Shown here piece after piece: positions 1 to 7,390 of a stretch of 64,000 nucleotides of DNA (position 1 is its first letter; the number at the start of each line of letters is the position of its first letter). Location: the NCBI RefSeq assembly GCF_013393385.1, contig NZ_AP023239.1, positions 2,046,001 to 2,110,000 on the forward strand. Reading direction: 5' to 3'. Both the position numbers and the translations under genes were made by a program. Origin of the DNA: Paenibacillus sp. URB8-2 (GTDB lineage: Bacteria; Bacillota; Bacilli; Paenibacillales; Paenibacillaceae). The notes under the pieces were generated by a model that had not been told where the DNA came from, did no database searches, and saw nothing but the letters and a program-made list of their open reading frames with translations.

Positions 1-603
1 AAGGAAGCTGTGGAAGTGCTCGACAAAATGAAAACGCTTCAAGATAAGTATATCATCGAGGGATTCATGGGTATTGACTATGCGACAGCGCCTTCCATCT
101 TCGCGACCGGCAAAGCGGCGATGATAGCAGACGGAACCTGGGATGCTCCGACGATCGCGACGGCCAATCCGGATTTGAAGTTTGGTTTCTTCCCGATTCC
201 GGCTACGGAAGATGCGGCCAAGAACAAGTCGCTTGTCGGCAAATACGATGTAACCTGGTATGCGGCTGAAAAGGGCCCGAACAAAGAAGGAGCGATAAAG
301 TGGCTGGAATTCTTCTCAGAACCGGAAAATTACTCTGCGTATGTTCAAGCGGCAGGCTTCCTGCCGACTCAAGACAATATTCAAACGAACAGTGAATTTA
401 TCGATAAAGAACTTTCTCCTTATCTGACCGGCGGTTTCGAGCTTGCCTATGAGATTTTGATGATTAACCGCGATAATGTCGGCGAGCATCTGGCTGCCGA
501 AGGCGTTCATACCGAATACCTTGCCCCTGGCGGAGAATTTAAAACGGCAAAAGAATTGGCTGATGTTCAGCAAAAAGAATGGGAAGCCGCTGCTCCCAAA
601 TAA
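1..603 (+). CDS. Sugar ABC transporter substrate-binding protein (C-terminal part)
   Basis: Extracellular solute-binding protein of a carbohydrate ABC importer, which delivers sugar to the two permeases that follow. The reading frame is open at base 1, so the N-terminus with its lipoprotein signal lies outside the window; about 200 residues are visible. They look like the C-terminal lobe of family 1 solute-binding proteins: a segment around IFATGKAAMIADGTW, then FGFFPIPA, then AIKWLEFFSEPENYSAYVQ, the usual wording of sugar-binding lipoproteins. The gene is followed by a hairpin and then by the permeases in the same orientation, so it is the first gene of that operon as far as can be seen. 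The sugar cannot be told from this fragment. Confidence 0.9.
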   Translation, partial: KEAVEVLDKMKTLQDKYIIEGFMGIDYATAPSIFATGKAAMIADGTWDAPTIATANPDLKFGFFPIPATEDAAKNKSLVGKYDVTWYAAEKGPNKEGAIKWLEFFSEPENYSAYVQAAGFLPTQDNIQTNSEFIDKELSPYLTGGFELAYEILMINRDNVGEHLAAEGVHTEYLAPGGEFKTAKELADVQQKEWEAAAPK

Positions 604-621
604 AAAAGTCTAATGGACGGA

Positions 622-656
622 ATTAGGGTCTGCCCATAGCAGGCCCTAATCTTTTA
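622..656 (+). terminator. Intercistronic hairpin/partial terminator between binding protein and permeases
   Basis: ATTAGGGTCTGC and GCAGGCCCTAAT form a stem around a CCATA loop, followed by CTTTTAT. It lies just after the binding-protein stop and before the first permease. Such hairpins commonly lower permease expression relative to the binding protein, by partial termination or by protecting the upstream mRNA; that role is inferred. Confidence 0.7.
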
Positions 657-672
657 TAAAAGAGTTGGGCGG

Positions 673-1575
673 GTGAGAGAGATGTATCCATTCGGGAAGG
701 GCATATCGCGGTTTGTGCCGTTTCTGCTGCTGCTAATCCCTTTGGCACTGTATGTTATGTTCTATTTTGGACCTTCGGTGATGACGGTTATTTACTCTTT
801 TACAAATATAACGAATGTGCCCGGAAACGGGATGAAATTTATAGGTCTTGATAATTATCATGATGTCTTTTTCTCCGGAAATTCAGGCGAGCGGGTGGAT
901 TCAATCATTCGGACGCTTTATTTCATGTTCATCGTAACGGTTGTGCAGAACGGTGTCGCGCTGCTTGTGGCCGTCATCATTAACCAGAAGCTCAAGGGCG
1001 ACTATTTTTTCCGGTCCGTATTTTTTCTTCCGGTTGTTCTCGGGGTAGCGGTTGTGGCTCTGGTCTGGAGCATGATGTTCGATCCGCTCAGCGGTCCGGT
1101 CAATCAGCTGTATAATGCGCTGTTCGGTTACAAGGACATGTTCTTCGGAAGCTTTACCCACGCCTTTCGCTACATTATATTTGTGCAAATCTGGATGTAT
1201 ATGGGGTACTCGATGCTGATCTTTCTGGCCGGTCTGCAATCGGTGCCGAAAGAATTGTATGAAGCGGGCTATATCGACGGAACAACCAAATGGCAATCCT
1301 TTAGGCATATTACCTTTTCGCTGATTGCTCCCTCTTTTACGGTCAACATGCTTCTCTCGATTATCGGGGCGATGTCCACCTTCGATATTATATTGGCGAC
1401 AACCGACGGACGCTTCAATACCCGAACGATGGCCTATGACGTCTATAAGGAGACCTTCCGCGGCAGTTTGGAAATGGGCTTGCCCTCCGCTCTTTCCGTT
1501 GTGCAGTTTCTGATTATACTTGTCTTTGTCATCGTTGCCGTCAAACAAATGCGCAAGAGAGAGGTGGAGTACTGA
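673..1575 (+). CDS. Sugar ABC transporter permease, MalF/UgpA type
   Basis: Membrane subunit of the carbohydrate importer. The 300 residues give a short cytosolic N-terminus and about six hydrophobic helices. The ATPase-contacting EAA loop of this family is visible near residue 197 (EAGYIDGTTKWQSF, then a Pro about ten residues on). The start is either the GTG at 673 or the ATG at 682; both sit behind a weak purine stretch. Its stop overlaps the start of the next permease by one base (TGATG), so the two are translationally coupled. No ATP-binding subunit follows, which suggests a shared MsmX/MsmK-type ATPase encoded elsewhere. Confidence 0.92.
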   Translation: MREMYPFGKGISRFVPFLLLLIPLALYVMFYFGPSVMTVIYSFTNITNVPGNGMKFIGLDNYHDVFFSGNSGERVDSIIRTLYFMFIVTVVQNGVALLVAVIINQKLKGDYFFRSVFFLPVVLGVAVVALVWSMMFDPLSGPVNQLYNALFGYKDMFFGSFTHAFRYIIFVQIWMYMGYSMLIFLAGLQSVPKELYEAGYIDGTTKWQSFRHITFSLIAPSFTVNMLLSIIGAMSTFDIILATTDGRFNTRTMAYDVYKETFRGSLEMGLPSALSVVQFLIILVFVIVAVKQMRKREVEY

Positions 1576-2411
1576 TGAAGCAATCGAAATCCGCCAAAGT
1601 TCTCTCTTATGCGGTCGTGACTCTTCTGCTTGTGCTTTATATCGTGCCGCTGCTGCTTGTATTTAACGTCTCTTTTAAATCCTTTACGGAATATCTTCTT
1701 AACCCTATCGGTCTCGTGTCCGATATTCAGTGGAACAACTATAAAGACGCGTGGACGCAGGGGAATTTCTCCAATTATTTTCTGAACAGTCTGCTGTACA
1801 CGGGTGTAGCGACGGTATTGACGCTGATCGTCTCGTTGTTCGGAGCTTTTCCGGTAGCCAGGAACTATGTGAGATGGAGCGGGCTGATCTATCTTTTCTT
1901 TTTGCTGTCGCAGTTTTTGCCCAATCCGATGGTGGCCCAGTTCAAGCTGATGCTCGCCATGAAACAGGAATTCGGCTTTGTGGGCTATGATACGAAGCTG
2001 GGATATATTTTGCTGAAAACAAGCGGCACCGGCATCGTGTTCATGATGTTTACCGGTTACATTAAATCGATCAGCCGGGAACTGGATGAGGCTGCCGGAA
2101 TGGACGGTTGCGGCTACAGCCGGTATTTATTCCAGATCGTGCTGCCGCTGATGAAGCCGGTGATTGCCACGGGCGTCATTTTGACCGCAATCGGCATTTG
2201 GAATGATTTTGTCGGCCCGGTGATGTATCTGCCAAGTCCGGCGAATTATCCGATTACATTCGGGCTCAAGGAATTCCGCGGGCAATACGGAAATAACTGG
2301 CCGATGCTGGCCTGCGGCATTATGATCGTCTCCACGCCGCTGATCGTGCTGTATACCTTTATTCAAAAATATATTGTGGACGGCGCTCTTGCCGGCGCGG
2401 TGAAAGCCTGA
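1575..2411 (+). CDS. Sugar ABC transporter permease, MalG/UgpE type
   Basis: Second membrane subunit, 278 residues with about six transmembrane helices. The EAA loop is EAAGMDGCGYSRYLFQIVLP, and the C-terminus ends in IVDGALAGAVKA, the GA-VK-type ending usual in this family. It starts at the ATG that overlaps the upstream stop. In many Paenibacillus genomes an enzyme gene follows such a permease pair; here only the wreck of a carbohydrate-binding protein follows, so the importer has probably lost its partner enzyme. Confidence 0.92.
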   Translation: MKQSKSAKVLSYAVVTLLLVLYIVPLLLVFNVSFKSFTEYLLNPIGLVSDIQWNNYKDAWTQGNFSNYFLNSLLYTGVATVLTLIVSLFGAFPVARNYVRWSGLIYLFFLLSQFLPNPMVAQFKLMLAMKQEFGFVGYDTKLGYILLKTSGTGIVFMMFTGYIKSISRELDEAAGMDGCGYSRYLFQIVLPLMKPVIATGVILTAIGIWNDFVGPVMYLPSPANYPITFGLKEFRGQYGNNWPMLACGIMIVSTPLIVLYTFIQKYIVDGALAGAVKA

Positions 2412-2850
2412 TGTCGTTGTAAATGCCGGCGGTTTGACATGGGAATATACGATGACGGTTCCAACCGGAGCAACGATCGATTATTTCTTTTACGTATATC
2501 ACTAACGGTTTCGGCGGATAACATAGGTGTAACGGGGTACGATATTTACAGGGACGGCGCTATGGTTGGATCGACAACCGGCGCAACGACGTATACGGAT
2601 ACGGGCTTGACGGCTAACACCGCTTACAGCTTCACGATCAAGGCGAAGGATGCGGCGGGCAATGTATCGGCGGCAAGCTCCGCGCTGACCGTAACTACAC
2701 GTCCCGCCATTGCGGGAGTCTTTACTTACAGCGTTACGTAAGTATCTGCGACTTCGGCCAAATGGGTATTCACGCCGAATCCATCGGTCAGTTCAGTTAT
2801 CCTGCACTATACCGCCTTCTTGGATCAATTCCGCCCGGATAATAAATTGT
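2412..2850 (+). pseudogene. Remnant of a glucan-binding module / fibronectin III protein
   Basis: Three decayed pieces lie in a row. The first (about 2412-2510) reads GGLTWEYTMTVPTGATIDYFF and then, after a one-base shift in a run of T, TYITNG, which resembles the end of a CBM56-type beta-glucan-binding module. The second (about 2511-2690) is a good fibronectin type III core (NIGVTGYDIYRDG, TYTDTGLTANTAYSF, AKDAAGN). The third follows a TAA at 2739 in the same frame and reads SATSAKWVFTPNPSV then VILHYT, like the start of another CBM56-type module. No catalytic domain and no start with a ribosome site are left. The family assignment of the flanking pieces is from memory of the motif and is moderately certain. 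Confidence 0.6.
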
Positions 2851-2966
2851 ATAAACAGTCGGCTTATGCATTAAGAGTATTCAGTACTTTTGCGCAAATG
2901 CGGGCGCAAACCTCCAAAAACATACATATATCTCCTATTTCCCATTTTTCATGTGAATAATTATAC

Positions 2967-2995
2967 TTGCTGCCATGTTAGATTATTGCTATCAT
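2967..2995 (+). promoter_or_regulatory. Candidate sigma-A promoter of serC
   Basis: TTGCTG and TATCAT are separated by 17 bases and lie 36 bases upstream of the serC start codon. A purine-rich ribosome site (AAGGGTGGG) follows before the TTG start. Confidence 0.5.
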
Positions 2996-3030
2996 TACGA
3001 TATTGAAAGAAGAGAAAGGGTGGGAATATT

Positions 3031-4119
3031 TTGAGCAAGAGAGCTTATAATTTCAACGCCGGTCCGGCGGCTTTACCTCTTGAGGTGCTGGAGCGCGCAC
3101 AGGCGGAATTCGTCGATTTCCGGGAGACTGGAATGTCGATTATGGAAATGTCGCACCGCGGAGCCGTATACGAATCCGTTCACAACGAAGCGCAGGAACG
3201 TCTGCTTTCGCTTTTGGGCAATCCGCAGGGCTATAAAGTATTATTCATTCAAGGCGGCGCCACGACACAGTTCGCCATGATTCCGCTGAATTTCCTCTCC
3301 GAAGGCAAAGTGGGCAGCTACGTAATGACGGGAAGCTGGGCCGATAAAGCGTTCAAGGAAGCCAAAATCGCGGGTGGAGCTCATGTTGCGGCTACATCCG
3401 AAGACAAGAAATTCCTTGCCATCCCGGATCTCGGTTCGATCAAGCCTGCGGACAACGCAGCCTACCTGCACATTACTTCCAACGAAACGATTGAAGGCAC
3501 CCAGTATAGCGAGTTCCCGGATACCGGTTCTCTTCCGCTGATTGCGGATATGTCGAGCGATATCTTGAGCCGCGCGTTTGACGTTAACAAGTTCGGACTG
3601 ATTTATGCCGGCGCGCAAAAAAATCTCGGACCTTCGGGTGTGACCGTTGTGATCGCGAAAGAAGAGCTCATTGCTGAATCTCCTTCCAACATTCCGACAA
3701 TCTTGCGTTACAGCACCCATTACAAAAATAACTCTCTCTACAATACGCCGCCATCCTATTCGATCTACATGGTTAACCAAGTCCTGAAATGGATCGAAGA
3801 GCAGGGCGGCTTGGCCGGCGTCGAAGCGAAGAACCGCGACAAGGCCGGATTGCTGTATAACACCATCGACGGCAGCGGCGGGTTCTACCGTGGCGTAGCG
3901 GAGCTGGGCAGCCGCTCCATCATGAACGTTACGTTCCGGATGCAGTCCGAAGAGCTGGAGAAGAAATTTATCAAGGCTTCGGAGCAGGAAGGCTTCGTCG
4001 GTCTTAAAGGACACCGCAGTGTAGGAGGACTTCGCGCTTCCATTTATAACGCCGTTCCTTATGAGAGCATCAAGGCGCTGACCGATTTCATGAGTCACTT
4101 CCAGAAGACTCAAGGCTAA
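3031..4119 (+). CDS. serC: Phosphoserine aminotransferase
   Basis: PLP enzyme of serine biosynthesis: converts 3-phosphohydroxypyruvate and glutamate to 3-phosphoserine and 2-oxoglutarate, and can also serve in pyridoxal phosphate synthesis. The 362 residues match the usual length. Family features are the N-terminal YNFNAGPAALP, EMSHRG near residue 40, the phosphate-site GGATTQFAM, and the PLP lysine in AGAQKNLGPSG near residue 195. The start is a TTG at 3031 behind AAGGGTGGG. It stands alone, with its own promoter and a strong terminator; no serA or serB is nearby. Confidence 0.97.
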   Translation: MSKRAYNFNAGPAALPLEVLERAQAEFVDFRETGMSIMEMSHRGAVYESVHNEAQERLLSLLGNPQGYKVLFIQGGATTQFAMIPLNFLSEGKVGSYVMTGSWADKAFKEAKIAGGAHVAATSEDKKFLAIPDLGSIKPADNAAYLHITSNETIEGTQYSEFPDTGSLPLIADMSSDILSRAFDVNKFGLIYAGAQKNLGPSGVTVVIAKEELIAESPSNIPTILRYSTHYKNNSLYNTPPSYSIYMVNQVLKWIEEQGGLAGVEAKNRDKAGLLYNTIDGSGGFYRGVAELGSRSIMNVTFRMQSEELEKKFIKASEQEGFVGLKGHRSVGGLRASIYNAVPYESIKALTDFMSHFQKTQG

Positions 4120-4138
4120 TCAACTATTCAGAAGAAAT

Positions 4139-4175
4139 TAGAAGACCTTCCGCCGCTGGCGGAAGGTCTTCTAAA
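4139..4175 (+). terminator. Terminator of serC
   Basis: GAAGACCTTCCGCC and GGCGGAAGGTCTTC form a long perfect stem with a short loop, 20 bases after the serC stop. The run of T after it is weak, and the element may work in both directions. Confidence 0.8.
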
Positions 4176-4295
4176 CGAATGGATACTTTTTTCAAAATCC
4201 CCGCAAAGTAACAGAGGCATGGCTTCGATCGCAAGCTCCGCTTTGAGAGGTTATTACCTGCGCTGGAAATCTTGGAACCGTAAGGAGAGACTTGC

Positions 4296-4760
4296 ATGGC
4301 ACTTCACATTGTACTGGTAGAGCCGGAGATTCCGGCCAACACGGGGAACATTTCCCGCACCTGCGCGGCAACCGGCACCCATCTGCATTTGGTGCGTCCG
4401 CTCGGTTTCCGTACCGACGATGCTACACTAAAGCGGGCCGGACTGGATTATTGGCACGCCGTTCACATTGAATATCACGATTCTTTCGGAGAAGTCCTTG
4501 AGATGTATCCGGATGGACGTTTCTTTTATGCAACGACCAAGGCTGACAAGCGGTACACCGATTATTCTTTTCAGGACGGCGACTTTTTTGTATTCGGCAA
4601 AGAAACGAAAGGATTGCCGGAGAGCATCCTGAATGCGGGACGGGAAACAACGATGCGTATGCCGATGACCGGAGATGTAAGATCGCTGAATTTGTCCAAT
4701 TCGGCAGCAATTATCGTATACGAGGCACTCCGGCAGCTGAACTTTCCGGGGTTGACCTAA
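4296..4760 (+). CDS. trmL: tRNA (cytidine(34)-2'-O)-methyltransferase, SPOUT family
   Basis: Methylates the 2'-OH of the wobble base of certain leucine tRNAs using S-adenosylmethionine. The 154-residue length is that of the single-domain YibK/CspR/TrmL group. Diagnostic stretches are IVLVEPEIPANTGNISRTCA at the N-terminus, LHLVRPLGF, FGKETKGLP, and the knot region MPMTGDVRSLNLSNSAAI near the C-terminus. The start ATG follows AAGGAG at a good distance. It is a lone gene between serC and the abrB-like gene. Confidence 0.95.
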   Translation: MALHIVLVEPEIPANTGNISRTCAATGTHLHLVRPLGFRTDDATLKRAGLDYWHAVHIEYHDSFGEVLEMYPDGRFFYATTKADKRYTDYSFQDGDFFVFGKETKGLPESILNAGRETTMRMPMTGDVRSLNLSNSAAIIVYEALRQLNFPGLT

Positions 4761-4880
4761 AGAAGTTACAGAAATTTATTTTTTATCAGCAGGATTCGAC
4801 ATTTCGGCATCGAATTATTCAACGTATATGGAAATTTAATCATATCTATTAATCAGTTGAATAGGAAAGGTGTGCGTTAG

Positions 4881-5135
4881 ATGAAGCCTGCTGGTGTAGT
4901 GCGCAAGGTGGATCAGCTCGGCAGAATTGTTCTGCCCAAATCCCTGCGTAAAAGGTATCAAATGAATGAGGGGGACCCTGTTGAAATTTTGGTTCAGGGG
5001 GACCATATCATTTTGGAACGTTATCGTCCAAAATGCGTATTTTGCGGTTCGATGGAAGAGGTTAGCGAATATAAGGATCGTTACATTTGCGGCCAATGCC
5101 TGGGTGAAATGACCCAACTGCAAAGACACGCTTAA
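4881..5135 (+). CDS. AbrB-family transition-state regulator with C-terminal cysteine motif
   Basis: Small DNA-binding regulator of the AbrB/MazE swapped-hairpin family. Residues 1-48 carry the family pattern GVVRKVDQLGRIVLPKSLRK, then EILVQGDHIILERY. Where B. subtilis AbrB has its own oligomerisation domain, this 84-residue protein instead has C52-x2-C55 and C70-x2-C73, a likely zinc-binding knuckle. Some Firmicute AbrB-like proteins share this arrangement. It starts at ATG 4881 behind AGGAAAGG. The upstream region holds ATTCGA and TCGAAT as an inverted pair (about 4791-4816), a possible operator. Targets are unknown; control of transition-phase or sporulation genes is the usual role. Confidence 0.85.
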   Translation: MKPAGVVRKVDQLGRIVLPKSLRKRYQMNEGDPVEILVQGDHIILERYRPKCVFCGSMEEVSEYKDRYICGQCLGEMTQLQRHA

Positions 5136-5191
5136 GCAAAATAGAATCTTCCCGAAACGCTTCAAGCCGTAAGCGTATTCGCCGGAAGCAG

Positions 5192-5221
5192 AGCGCTGCA
5201 TTCATGCGGCGCTTTCTCTTT
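5192..5221 (+). terminator. Terminator of the abrB-like gene
   Basis: AGCGCTGC and GCGGCGCT pair around ATTCAT, followed by TTCTCTTTT. Confidence 0.7.
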
Positions 5222-5288
5222 TACAGGATGTGAATCTCTCTCTCCTGCCCCAATAAGAATATCCTTCCTATCTTTCTCTACAATTCCC

Positions 5289-5322
5289 TGAAAAAAAAGC
5301 CCCCTCCTTGATTCCGGAGGAA
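5289..5322 (-). terminator. Terminator for the minus-strand genes upstream
   Basis: On the minus strand CCTCC and GGAGG pair around GGAATCAA and are followed by GGGCTTTTTTTTC. It lies just past the stop of the 34-aa membrane peptide gene. Confidence 0.7.
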
Positions 5323-5331
5323 GCGCAGCCT

Positions 5332-5436
5332 TTATAGGCCCTTGGTCTTATCATCATTATAAGAGGCGGTAAGAATTCCGGTCAGAAACAGCAGGAATAC
5401 AAGGAAGACAATCCAAAAGGTCAATGAGAACGACAT
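5332..5436 (-). CDS. Small single-pass membrane peptide, 34 aa
   Basis: The frame could be read from further upstream, but a perfect ribosome site (GGAGGTG, six bases before the ATG at 5436) sets the start and gives a 34-residue product. It has one hydrophobic helix (about residues 3-24) and a short charged tail (NDDKTKGL). I do not recognise the family. Small membrane peptides like this often tune a membrane complex, but nothing nearby says which. A terminator follows directly. Confidence 0.6.
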   Translation of the reverse strand: MSFSLTFWIVFLVFLLFLTGILTASYNDDKTKGL

Positions 5437-5543
5437 TCGGGCACCTCCAAAAGGAAATGTTATCATCACTATCATTATAACCGGGACGTAAATAAAAACA
5501 AATGTTATTGTGATATGCCGCATAGACATTATTGACTGAATTG

Positions 5544-6611
5544 TTATTTGAAAAACAAAAAGCTTGTCGGTACCGGCCGCAGAGCGCCGTCCGACGGCTT
5601 GTTCACGACTCGCCCGTTAAATACTAGCGAGGTGGAACCCCCGCCATCCAGATTATAGGCATCGCTTACGCCCATCCGGTACAGCTTGTCTTGAATTTCC
5701 TCCAGCGTAGCTCCCGAGCTGCCGTTCTCATTGTAGCCCTCGGCTACGATAATAAGCAGCTGATTGTCTTTGTATTTGCCGATTGCTGTGCGCGGCGCAC
5801 GTCTCGGGGATATCTCCCATTTCGCGGGTATTTCCGTCTTGTAACCGTCCTGCAGCAGCACCGGCACAAAGGAGGCACCAAACGCCGGCTTCAACTCGTC
5901 GAGCTGCTCTCGGCTGTGAAACTTCCCGCCGATCAGCCGCCCCTCCTTGTTCAGCCCAACGAAGCTTAAATCCTTGTAGCTGGGTTCAAAGCCCGTTAAA
6001 TATTGACCGCCCACGATCGTGGTGCTGAGCGGGTATCTTTTGCCGTCCTGATCGGCAAAGCCTCCGGCGTTGATGCCGGCGACGGCTCCGTACCGGTTGG
6101 CCGCCTGGAGCGTTGTTTCCGAGCTGCCGGGACCTCCCTCTCCGAGACTCATGGTCATCGCTGTCTTATCCTTGAGCTTGATCTTCAACGCGTAGCCTGT
6201 ATAACTACCGGGATTGACCCGGTACAACTCTATCGAAATCCGGCTGCTGTTAATGGTATCGTACGGAAAGCCAAGCTTGGCCGTAATTCGCCGGTTGTAT
6301 ATCGACTCCGGGCGGCCCGCCTGTGTCTTGGCCTTATCCACAATCGCATTCATAGCGGCGGTCGTTTCCATGTACCGCTTCGCGCTGGAGCTTACGGCGT
6401 GGATAGTGTAAGTGGCAGTGTCCTGGGCTTTGTCCAGCTGATCCTTGATTCCGGACGTCAGCTGCACAGGACCCGCAGAAGGCGCAAACCGCTGCGTTTC
6501 CAGCTTCAGCGTAAATGACGGCTGATACAACGTCAGGCACAGCAGCAGGCCGATGAACGGGGCGGTAACGAGCATAAAGAAACGGTTCACTCTTTTGACC
6601 GGCGTTATCAT
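5544..6611 (-). CDS. Phosphodiester glycosidase family (NAGPA-domain) membrane-anchored protein
   Basis: Probable extracellular hydrolase of the NAGPA/phosphodiester glycosidase fold, a family that removes sugar-1-phosphodiesters and is often tied to exopolysaccharide or cell-wall glycan turnover. The 355 residues have an N-terminal signal-anchor (about 12-30), a helical stretch, then the domain from about residue 150: GGPGSSETTLQAANRYGAVAG, GINAGGF, a central APRTAIGK, and a C-terminal NLDGGGSTSLVFNGRVVN block, the hallmark of the family. Its start overlaps the stop of the upstream coiled-coil gene by four bases, so the two form an operon. The substrate is not known. Confidence 0.85.
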   Translation of the reverse strand: MITPVKRVNRFFMLVTAPFIGLLLCLTLYQPSFTLKLETQRFAPSAGPVQLTSGIKDQLDKAQDTATYTIHAVSSSAKRYMETTAAMNAIVDKAKTQAGRPESIYNRRITAKLGFPYDTINSSRISIELYRVNPGSYTGYALKIKLKDKTAMTMSLGEGGPGSSETTLQAANRYGAVAGINAGGFADQDGKRYPLSTTIVGGQYLTGFEPSYKDLSFVGLNKEGRLIGGKFHSREQLDELKPAFGASFVPVLLQDGYKTEIPAKWEISPRRAPRTAIGKYKDNQLLIIVAEGYNENGSSGATLEEIQDKLYRMGVSDAYNLDGGGSTSLVFNGRVVNKPSDGALRPVPTSFLFFK

Positions 6612-7015
6612 TTCAGCAAATCCATCTCTTTCTGCAACGCGTCCAGCTGCTTGCGGACTTCGCTTAACTGGGTGTAAAGCTTGTTGCTGTTGTCCGTCTT
6701 TGTACTTGCGTTATCTTTGGTAAAAGTAAGAAGCTCATTGAACGACTGCACTTTATCCTGCAAATCGCTTACTTCCTGTGAAAGAACCGACAGTTTCTCC
6801 TCGTAATCCGTTTGCACCGCGGCCAACTGCTGCTGGCTCTGCGCGGCAAGTTGCTTAAGCATCTGATCCTTCAAATGATTCGTATAGCCGTACACGGCAT
6901 AGCCGCCGGCGGCGATCACGATTAACCAGAACAACAGGAACCATTTGACGGAGGAGCCGTTTCTCGTCGCGGCGCGTGAAGGATAGACGTCCGGCGATTT
7001 CATTGACGGCTGCAT
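6608..7015 (-). CDS. Membrane-anchored coiled-coil protein
   Basis: 135 residues: a short cytosolic N-terminus, one transmembrane helix (about 26-45, WFLLFWLIVIAAGGYAVYGY) and a long extracytoplasmic coiled coil up to the C-terminus (QLAAVQTDYEEKLSVLSQEV and similar). It is coupled by an ATGA overlap to the phosphodiester glycosidase gene, so the pair probably acts together at the cell surface, for instance as a scaffold for the enzyme. No named family is recognised. Confidence 0.7.
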   Translation of the reverse strand: MQPSMKSPDVYPSRAATRNGSSVKWFLLFWLIVIAAGGYAVYGYTNHLKDQMLKQLAAQSQQQLAAVQTDYEEKLSVLSQEVSDLQDKVQSFNELLTFTKDNASTKTDNSNKLYTQLSEVRKQLDALQKEMDLLK

Positions 7016-7110
7016 AAATTAATCACCTCGAACCTATTTGTGAGACCCTATTCTACCAGAATTGCGCCTGTTTCGCAAAAAGAATAGAGGAAGATTCAGG
7101 AAAAAAGTGA

Positions 7111-7140
7111 TTGCATCCTTTGAAAGCAGTGCGTTACAAT
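7111..7140 (+). promoter_or_regulatory. Candidate promoter of the response-regulator leader RNA
   Basis: TTGCAT and TACAAT are separated by 18 bases. A transcript from here would carry a leader of about 245 bases before the response-regulator start codon. Confidence 0.5.
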
Positions 7141-7146
7141 TTCACT

Positions 7147-7380
7147 AGATTATTCAATGCATAAATGTATCCAAGGCATAGGAAAAAAGGCGGAATATCA
7201 TTGCGTCAATCTTGAAAGATCAGAACGCACAAGCTGTGCTCTTATCCTTGTTCTGATCTTTTTGCGAGAAACGGATGTCTTCTCTTTCGTAGGGGACCTC
7301 AGCCGTTTCTTCTTATTTGCATCATCCGGGAAACGCGAAATGCATGCCTTTGTCGGGTAAATTACATAGTAGCAGGAGGT
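7147..7380 (+). ncRNA. Structured leader with two tandem terminator-like hairpins
   Basis: Between the promoter and the response-regulator gene the sequence holds a perfect 12-bp stem (AAAGATCAGAAC with GTTCTGATCTTT, 7215-7261) running straight into TTTTT, then a second 8-bp stem (AGAAACGG with CCGTTTCT, 7267-7310) followed by TCTTATTT. No protein gene ends just before them on this strand. They therefore look like attenuators in a leader, or the end of a small RNA of about 115 bases. No T-box or known riboswitch signature was seen. Confidence 0.5.
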
Positions 7381-7390
7381 TTGGGCTTTA

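Noticed and set aside
7157..7360. 67-codon ORF in the response-regulator leader
   Set aside because: No ribosome site, and it runs straight through both hairpins; the RNA structure explains the sequence better.
7147..7380. T-box or known riboswitch in the leader
   Set aside because: The T-box sequence and conserved motifs of common riboswitches were not found.
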